A DNA stretch of 64,000 nucleotides, from contig JBEKMO010000015.1 of the NCBI GenBank assembly GCA_050008465.1, positions 71,490 through 135,489 of the forward strand, written 5' to 3'. Under the pieces are notes generated by a model. The model saw nothing but the letters and a program-made list of their open reading frames with translations, did no database searches and had not been told where the DNA came from. The DNA is from Fen-330 sp050008465 (GTDB lineage: Bacteria > Acidobacteriota > Terriglobia > Bryobacterales > Bryobacteraceae). The position numbers and the translations under genes were made by a program. Below, piece by piece: positions 60,334-64,000 of this stretch (positions are counted from its first letter, which is position 1; each line of letters starts with the position of its first letter).

Positions 60334-62262
60334 CTATCTGAGAACCATCCATCGGATGGTGACCCTCATTTGGCGGTTCACCCGGCTGCGAAGCACAATG
60401 CGCTTCCAGCCGTTGGAGGACGACGGCGCTTCGGCCAGCCCGACATCGCTGGGCTGGACCTCGACCATCACGGGCACGCCCGGCAGCTCGCCCGAGAGCG
60501 AACCGGCCGAGGCGCGGCCGCCGTCGATGGTGATCACGCCGTTCTTCTGCAATTGGCCGGACCAGAGCATTGTACCGGAAGGCGGCCCTGAATAGTCGGC
60601 CCGGGACGGCGCCGCCGGCGGTGGGGGGGCGGGCTCCGGTCTCGGGATCTCGATCCGGCTCGGGGGCGACGGTTCTGGGACGCGCTCGGGCGGCGCGACG
60701 GGTGTTTGGGGCTGCGGCTCCGGCGGCTGCGCCACCTCGGGCGCGGCATAGCCGGAGCTGGAGGAGGCAGCGGGCGGCGTTGGGGGCCGCGGAGGCTGAA
60801 CGGCACGCGGCGTGGCCACCGCGGCGGGCGGCGGGCTGGTCATGGGAGGCGGTTGTGGCGGTGGGGGGGAAGCCGGCTGGGCGGTCGTCCCAGGCTGCTC
60901 GGGCGGCAAGGGCGCGGGCGCCGGCGAGATCTCATCGGACGGCGGCGCTGCAGCCTGTTGCGCAGGCTGCGCAACCTGAGCGGTCTCGGGCGGGATCGGC
61001 GCCGTCTTGGCGGCAGCGTACCGCCGGTACAGCAGCCACCCGCCGAACCCGGCCACGCCCAGCGCCAGGATGACGATTGAGATCACCAGGATCGCGGGGC
61101 CGCGCTTGGTCTCACGCACCGCGGCATAGGGCTCCGGCGCGGCTACTGGAGCCGCAAATGGCGCCGGAGTCGCTGCCGGGGCGGGAAACGGCGCTGGAGT
61201 GGGGGTCCGGCAAACGTTGCAGGACTGCTCTCCCGGCCAAATGATTCCCCCGCACTTGGGACACGCGGTCAACCCGCCGGCCGAGGCGGTGGCCGGGGGC
61301 GGCGGGGCGGCCGGTGTCTGGGGCGCGGCGGGTGGAGGCGCCGGCGCATCGACGGGAGTTGGCGGGACCGGCGGAGCGGCAGCTTGAGCCGGCGCGGCGG
61401 CCGCCCCGCATCCGGTGCAGAACTTCTCGCCTGGCCACAGCATCGCACCGCACTTTGCACAGGATCCCAGACCGGCCGCGGCCGGGGCAGGCGCGGGCTC
61501 GGGCGAAATCGCCGGCGGCGGCGGAGCCGGGGGCGCAGGCGGAGCGGCCGGTTGATCCGGCGCAACCACCGTCCCGCATCCGGTGCAGAACTTCTCGCCC
61601 GGCCACAGCATCGCACCGCACTTTGCACAGGATCCCAGACCGGCCGCGGCCGGGGCAGGCGCGGGCTCGGGCGAAATCGGCGGCGGCGGCGGGGCCGGGG
61701 GCACAGGCGGAGCGGCCGGTTGATCCGGCGCAACCACCGTCCCGCATCCGGTGCAGAACTTCTCGCCTGGCCACAGCATCGCACCGCACTTTGCACAGGA
61801 TCCCAGACCGGCCGCGGCCGGGGCAGGCGCGAGCTCGGGCGAAACCGCCGGAAGCGGCGGAGCCGAGGGCGCAGGCGGAGCGGCCGGTTGATCCGGCGCA
61901 ACCACCGTCCCGCATCCGGTGCAGAACTTCTCGCCCGGCCACAGCATCGCACCGCACTTCGCGCAGGATCCCAGACCGGCCGCGGCCGGGGCAGGCGCGG
62001 GCTCGGGCGAAATCGGCGGCGGCGGAGTCGCGGGCTCGGGCTCGGGCGAAACCGGCGGAAGCGGCGGAGTCGCGGGCGCCGGCGGAGCCTGCGCGGGAGC
62101 GCCACAGGCCGTACAGAACATAGCCTCCGGCGCGAGGGCGGCGCCGCACTTGGCGCACACGGAGGCGCCCGCGCTTGGGGAGTCCGCCAGGTTCATTCCG
62201 CAAACGGTGCAGAAGCGGACCCCTGCATCGTTTCCGTTTCCGCATCGAGGGCATGAGAGCAT
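60334..62262 (-). CDS. Membrane protein with seven zinc ribbons and proline-rich linkers
   Basis: 642 residues. Seven zinc-ribbon modules CxxC-x(9-13)-CxxC lie in the N-terminal 370 residues: CPRCG...CTVCG, CAKCG...CTACG, four near-identical CAKCGAMLWPGEKFCTGCG units and CPKCG...CNVCR. They are joined by Pro/Ala linkers (PAAPPAPPAPPPP). A membrane helix follows (about 425-447, ILVISIVILALGVAGFGGWL), a long Pro-rich spacer, and a C-terminal beta domain (TMLWSGQLQKNGVITIDGGR). Start 62262 has AGGAGA and begins the first ribbon. No family for the whole is recognised; the topology suggests cytoplasmic ribbons and a periplasmic C-terminus. Confidence 0.8.
   Translation of the reverse strand: MLSCPRCGNGNDAGVRFCTVCGMNLADSPSAGASVCAKCGAALAPEAMFCTACGAPAQAPPAPATPPLPPVSPEPEPATPPPPISPEPAPAPAAAGLGSCAKCGAMLWPGEKFCTGCGTVVAPDQPAAPPAPSAPPLPAVSPELAPAPAAAGLGSCAKCGAMLWPGEKFCTGCGTVVAPDQPAAPPVPPAPPPPPISPEPAPAPAAAGLGSCAKCGAMLWPGEKFCTGCGTVVAPDQPAAPPAPPAPPPPAISPEPAPAPAAAGLGSCAKCGAMLWPGEKFCTGCGAAAAPAQAAAPPVPPTPVDAPAPPPAAPQTPAAPPPPATASAGGLTACPKCGGIIWPGEQSCNVCRTPTPAPFPAPAATPAPFAAPVAAPEPYAAVRETKRGPAILVISIVILALGVAGFGGWLLYRRYAAAKTAPIPPETAQVAQPAQQAAAPPSDEISPAPAPLPPEQPGTTAQPASPPPPQPPPMTSPPPAAVATPRAVQPPRPPTPPAASSSSGYAAPEVAQPPEPQPQTPVAPPERVPEPSPPSRIEIPRPEPAPPPPAAPSRADYSGPPSGTMLWSGQLQKNGVITIDGGRASAGSLSGELPGVPVMVEVQPSDVGLAEAPSSSNGWKRIVLRSRVNRQMRVTIRWMVLR
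61404..62020 (-). repeat. 168-bp tandem repeat, four units, inside the zinc-ribbon gene
   Basis: The block CCGCATCCGGTGCAGAACTT recurs with starts near 61406, 61574, 61742 and 61910, a constant step of 168 bases (56 codons). Units differ at few bases, so the array is recent or kept uniform by recombination. Confidence 0.9.
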
Positions 62263-62353
62263 GGCTTCTCCTACGGGAAAGACGCTGTTCTTAGACGACC
62301 TCTCAGCGGCTCCTTCGGTCACAGTATCGGAAATCGCGCCGCGCCGCAACCGG

Positions 62354-63415
62354 CTATTGAGCGCCGGCGGGAGCCACGGGCCAGGAATGCTCCGAGTAGA
62401 TCAGGGCGTCGTAGAGATCCGCGAGCGGCGCCTTCACGCTGTTCATCTTGCGGAAATGTTGCGAGAACCAGTAGGACTCGTCGTATTCCCGCGACCACTG
62501 GGGGCGCATGAGCCATCGGTCCAGCATCTCGTCGCCGCGCATCGAGGCGAGGTCCAGGAAGAACGCCAGCGAACCCGTCCGCGCGAGCGCGTAAGCGTAG
62601 TAGCCGGGGGGCGCGGGCTCAACCGTGTAAATCTTCAGGCCCGTCGGGCCGCGCGACCGAAAGCTGCCCTGGTTGAACTCGAACCCAATGGTGTACTGCT
62701 GGCCGCCGAACAGGCGACTCAGGTAGTCGCCCATCCGGCCGGGCACACGCGCGATGTGCACGTTGTCGGCCCAGAGGAACACCTTGGATTGTGGGCCCTC
62801 CCGATCCAGGATCCACTTGACGTTGGCGGCCATGCGCTCCTCGCGGCCGGCCCGCGAGCCCCCCGGAACGTACCCGTCGAAGCAGTAGAACTTGAGCTTC
62901 GAGCGGCCGGGCTGCTGCTGGTTGTAGTCGCGCATCCAGCGGAGCAGGGCCAGAGATTCTTCGGTGCTCCAGGCCCAGTCGCCGACTTGGCGGAGCGCGT
63001 CCTCGGGCTGGCCGGCGCCGTCCGCCACGTAGCGACCCGCGGCAAGCCCGGCTTCGTACGGCGCCGGCGCGGCGAACACGGTGTAGCCCATCTCGCTCAC
63101 CAGGAACTCGAACAGCCGGTGCTTCATCGCGAAGAACTCGTGGGTGCCGTGCGTGGCCTCTCCGGCCGCGACCAGCCGCTTGCCCGCGAGGAGCGACTTG
63201 AGGAACCGCAATTCCTCCAATCCTCCCTTGCCCGGCTCGACGGTGCCGAGCGGGCGCGCGTGGCGCCGGATGGCCGCCACGACTCCGGGCTCGAGCGGCT
63301 GCGCGGAATCGTCGAACCAGTTGCCGTAGCGCACGAAGAACCAGACCACGCCGGCCGCGACCACCAGGAGCGCGATTTTGACTATGCGCAGCAACGAGGA
63401 AACAGTGTAGCTCAT
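62354..63415 (-). CDS. Erythromycin-esterase-like protein with membrane anchor
   Basis: 353 residues: a membrane helix (about 10-28) then an Ere-like domain (PF05139 type). Recognisable are the metal/catalytic region VAAGEATHGTHEFFAMKHRL, GYTVFAAPAPYEAG, DWAWSTEESLALLRWMRDYN and VFLWADNVHIAR. Although the family is named for macrolide lactone cleavage, many members act on unknown esters. A resistance role should not be assumed. The start at 63415 gives the helix; the C-terminal region (about 290-350) also matches the family. It lies downstream of the second RAYT with a 4-base overlap. Confidence 0.78.
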   Translation of the reverse strand: MSYTVSSLLRIVKIALLVVAAGVVWFFVRYGNWFDDSAQPLEPGVVAAIRRHARPLGTVEPGKGGLEELRFLKSLLAGKRLVAAGEATHGTHEFFAMKHRLFEFLVSEMGYTVFAAPAPYEAGLAAGRYVADGAGQPEDALRQVGDWAWSTEESLALLRWMRDYNQQQPGRSKLKFYCFDGYVPGGSRAGREERMAANVKWILDREGPQSKVFLWADNVHIARVPGRMGDYLSRLFGGQQYTIGFEFNQGSFRSRGPTGLKIYTVEPAPPGYYAYALARTGSLAFFLDLASMRGDEMLDRWLMRPQWSREYDESYWFSQHFRKMNSVKAPLADLYDALIYSEHSWPVAPAGAQ

Positions 63416-64000
63416 GTGCGGCGGCCGCCGCTGTGCGTGCGGTAGGAGCCTGGAGTCTCTACATTTTTCCGAAGTGCTGCGTGGTCTTGGGTAGCGCCGG
63501 CGGTCTTGCCGCCGGTGTATTCCGAACCGGCCTTTACAGGGTTCGCCTCCAGGTACGCTACCACCGACGCCAGCTCTTTCTCGGATCGAATCCAGTGATC
63601 GAAATACTCCCTCTGCCAGAATGCTTCCCCGGTCTTCCCCAAGACGCGGTTGGCCCGTGTCGCGGTAGCGCTCTTCAGCCATCGCAGGATGGCCGATAGC
63701 GTGCGCTGGGGCCGCAACACCAGGTGAACGTGGTTGGGCAGGATCACCCAGGCGAACAAGTCATACGCGCGGCGAACCCGCTCTCCATACGCCAGGGCCT
63801 CTGCGACCACCCTGGCGATGCGCGGATCTTGCAGCCAGCGTGGTCCCTGCGGGGTGCTGTCCAGGCGCCGATCCTGGGCCAGGAAGAATCTACCCGGATG
63901 GGGATCGCGGCGGAACACCTCGGCTGGGACCTGGGGAAGGGTCCCCGCCAGCCGCCAGGTGACAAACACGATGGAATCCTCCGGAACCCAATGCGGCAGT
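63412..64000 (-). CDS. REP-associated tyrosine transposase (RAYT), runs off the right edge
   Basis: About 196 residues are visible; the frame is open to the last base, so the N-terminus lies outside. It reads LPHWVPEDSIVFVTWRLAG at the edge, has the HUH motif LPNHVHLVL, and AYLEANPVKAG with the catalytic Tyr. After NPVKAG the usual ending (LVxxPxxWxWSS) is replaced by EYTGGKTAGATQ and further residues encoded by a REP-like palindrome at 63507-63529, so the last helix is lost. The gene may still be active or be decaying. It is intact where the 19-kb copy has a stop codon. Confidence 0.8.
   Translation of the reverse strand, partial: LPHWVPEDSIVFVTWRLAGTLPQVPAEVFRRDPHPGRFFLAQDRRLDSTPQGPRWLQDPRIARVVAEALAYGERVRRAYDLFAWVILPNHVHLVLRPQRTLSAILRWLKSATATRANRVLGKTGEAFWQREYFDHWIRSEKELASVVAYLEANPVKAGSEYTGGKTAGATQDHAALRKNVETPGSYRTHSGGRRT
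63507..63529. repeat. REP-type palindrome inside the RAYT 3' end
   Basis: CCGGCGG and CCGCCGG flank a TCTTG-like loop (GCCGGCGGTCTTGCCGCCGG). Its sequence differs from the GTGGGGCAGRC REPs, so it is a second class. Confidence 0.55.

Noticed and set aside
61404..62020. Regular 168-bp repeats as a possible CRISPR array
   Set aside because: The repeated unit has no unique spacers and is an in-frame protein-coding repeat of a zinc-ribbon module.
62354..63415. Macrolide resistance gene
   Set aside because: The protein is only Ere-like; the family includes many esterases of unknown substrate, and the membrane anchor is unlike clinical EreA/EreB.
1..64000. tRNA, rRNA, CRISPR or replication-origin features
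   Set aside because: No tRNA-like cloverleaf with CCA-proximal TTCGA block, no rRNA segment, no spaced direct repeats and no DnaA-box cluster were seen on reading both strands; a dedicated scan could still find a divergent tRNA.

Overview
The window is about 64 kb of high-GC bacterial chromosome. Its gene content points to an Acidobacteriota genome of the Bryobacterales/Solibacter type: Oar-like TonB-dependent receptors with a carboxypeptidase-regulatory domain (left edge and 48.3-51.8 kb), paired VWFA-related secreted proteins (8.1-9.9 kb), remnants of MacB/FtsX-type permeases, a CRTAC1 (FG-GAP/ASPIC-UnbV) protein, and large two-component sensor proteins. This placement is inferred from family content; no rRNA or tRNA gene is visible.

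Layout. 0-4.2 kb: the end of a TonB receptor, a strong terminator, then a translationally coupled TPR/CRTAC1 pair. 4.4-12.3 kb: a small membrane protein, an N-truncated permease, a GH97 glycosidase, two overlapping VWFA genes, a GT-C-like membrane protein, and a scar made of a decayed copy of the second VWFA gene joined to a MocR-type regulator tail. 12.3-18.98 kb: DinB protein, homocysteine methyltransferase/MTHFR fusion, TsaC-type tRNA modification enzyme, a 6S RNA, then a YmdB phosphodiesterase / GGDEF cyclase / sugar-acid dehydratase run. 18.9-22.4 kb: a broken REP-associated transposase flanked by inverted REP hairpins, a PD40 propeller protein, truA and pyrE. 22.4-23.3 kb: no intact gene, but a MacB relic and a sigma-54 promoter followed by a short structured transcript with its own terminator. 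23.3-28.8 kb: a phospho-signalling cluster (PAS-PAS kinase, single-domain response regulator, REC-PAS-PAS-GAF-HK-REC hybrid).

28.9-35.8 kb: a four-hairpin REP element, an anchored protein, a TolC-type outer membrane protein, then an acquired patch of lower GC (SIR2-like gene, serine recombinase tail, possible TOPRIM fragment) and an orphan decaheme OmcA/MtrC-family cytochrome. 36.2-40.6 kb: a three-subunit molybdenum hydroxylase operon with a Tat-exported [2Fe-2S] subunit and two small downstream genes. 40.9-48.2 kb: DUF1326 protein, gmd, DUF1848 protein, smc and a DUF5343 protein. 48.2-52.8 kb: a complete TonB receptor with terminator and, upstream of it, a graveyard holding the last codons of another receptor and two palindromic elements. 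52.8-64 kb: LolA-like protein and two M16 peptidases, an RRM RNA-binding protein, a LiaF-like/LytS/LytTR operon, a glycine-zipper protein, a seven-zinc-ribbon membrane protein with four 168-bp tandem repeats, an erythromycin-esterase-like protein, and a second REP-associated transposase running off the right edge.

Themes: frequent start/stop overlaps (ATGA, GTGA, TGATG) marking operons; several genes with a TATAGT-like box so close to the start codon that their mRNAs may be leaderless; and a family of hairpins sharing the head GTGGGGCAGRC at seven places, two of which bracket the 19-kb transposase relic. The most unusual candidates are the sigma-54-driven short RNA at 23.0 kb, the REP/transposase system, the orphan decaheme cytochrome beside defence/recombinase debris, and the tandem zinc-ribbon protein.
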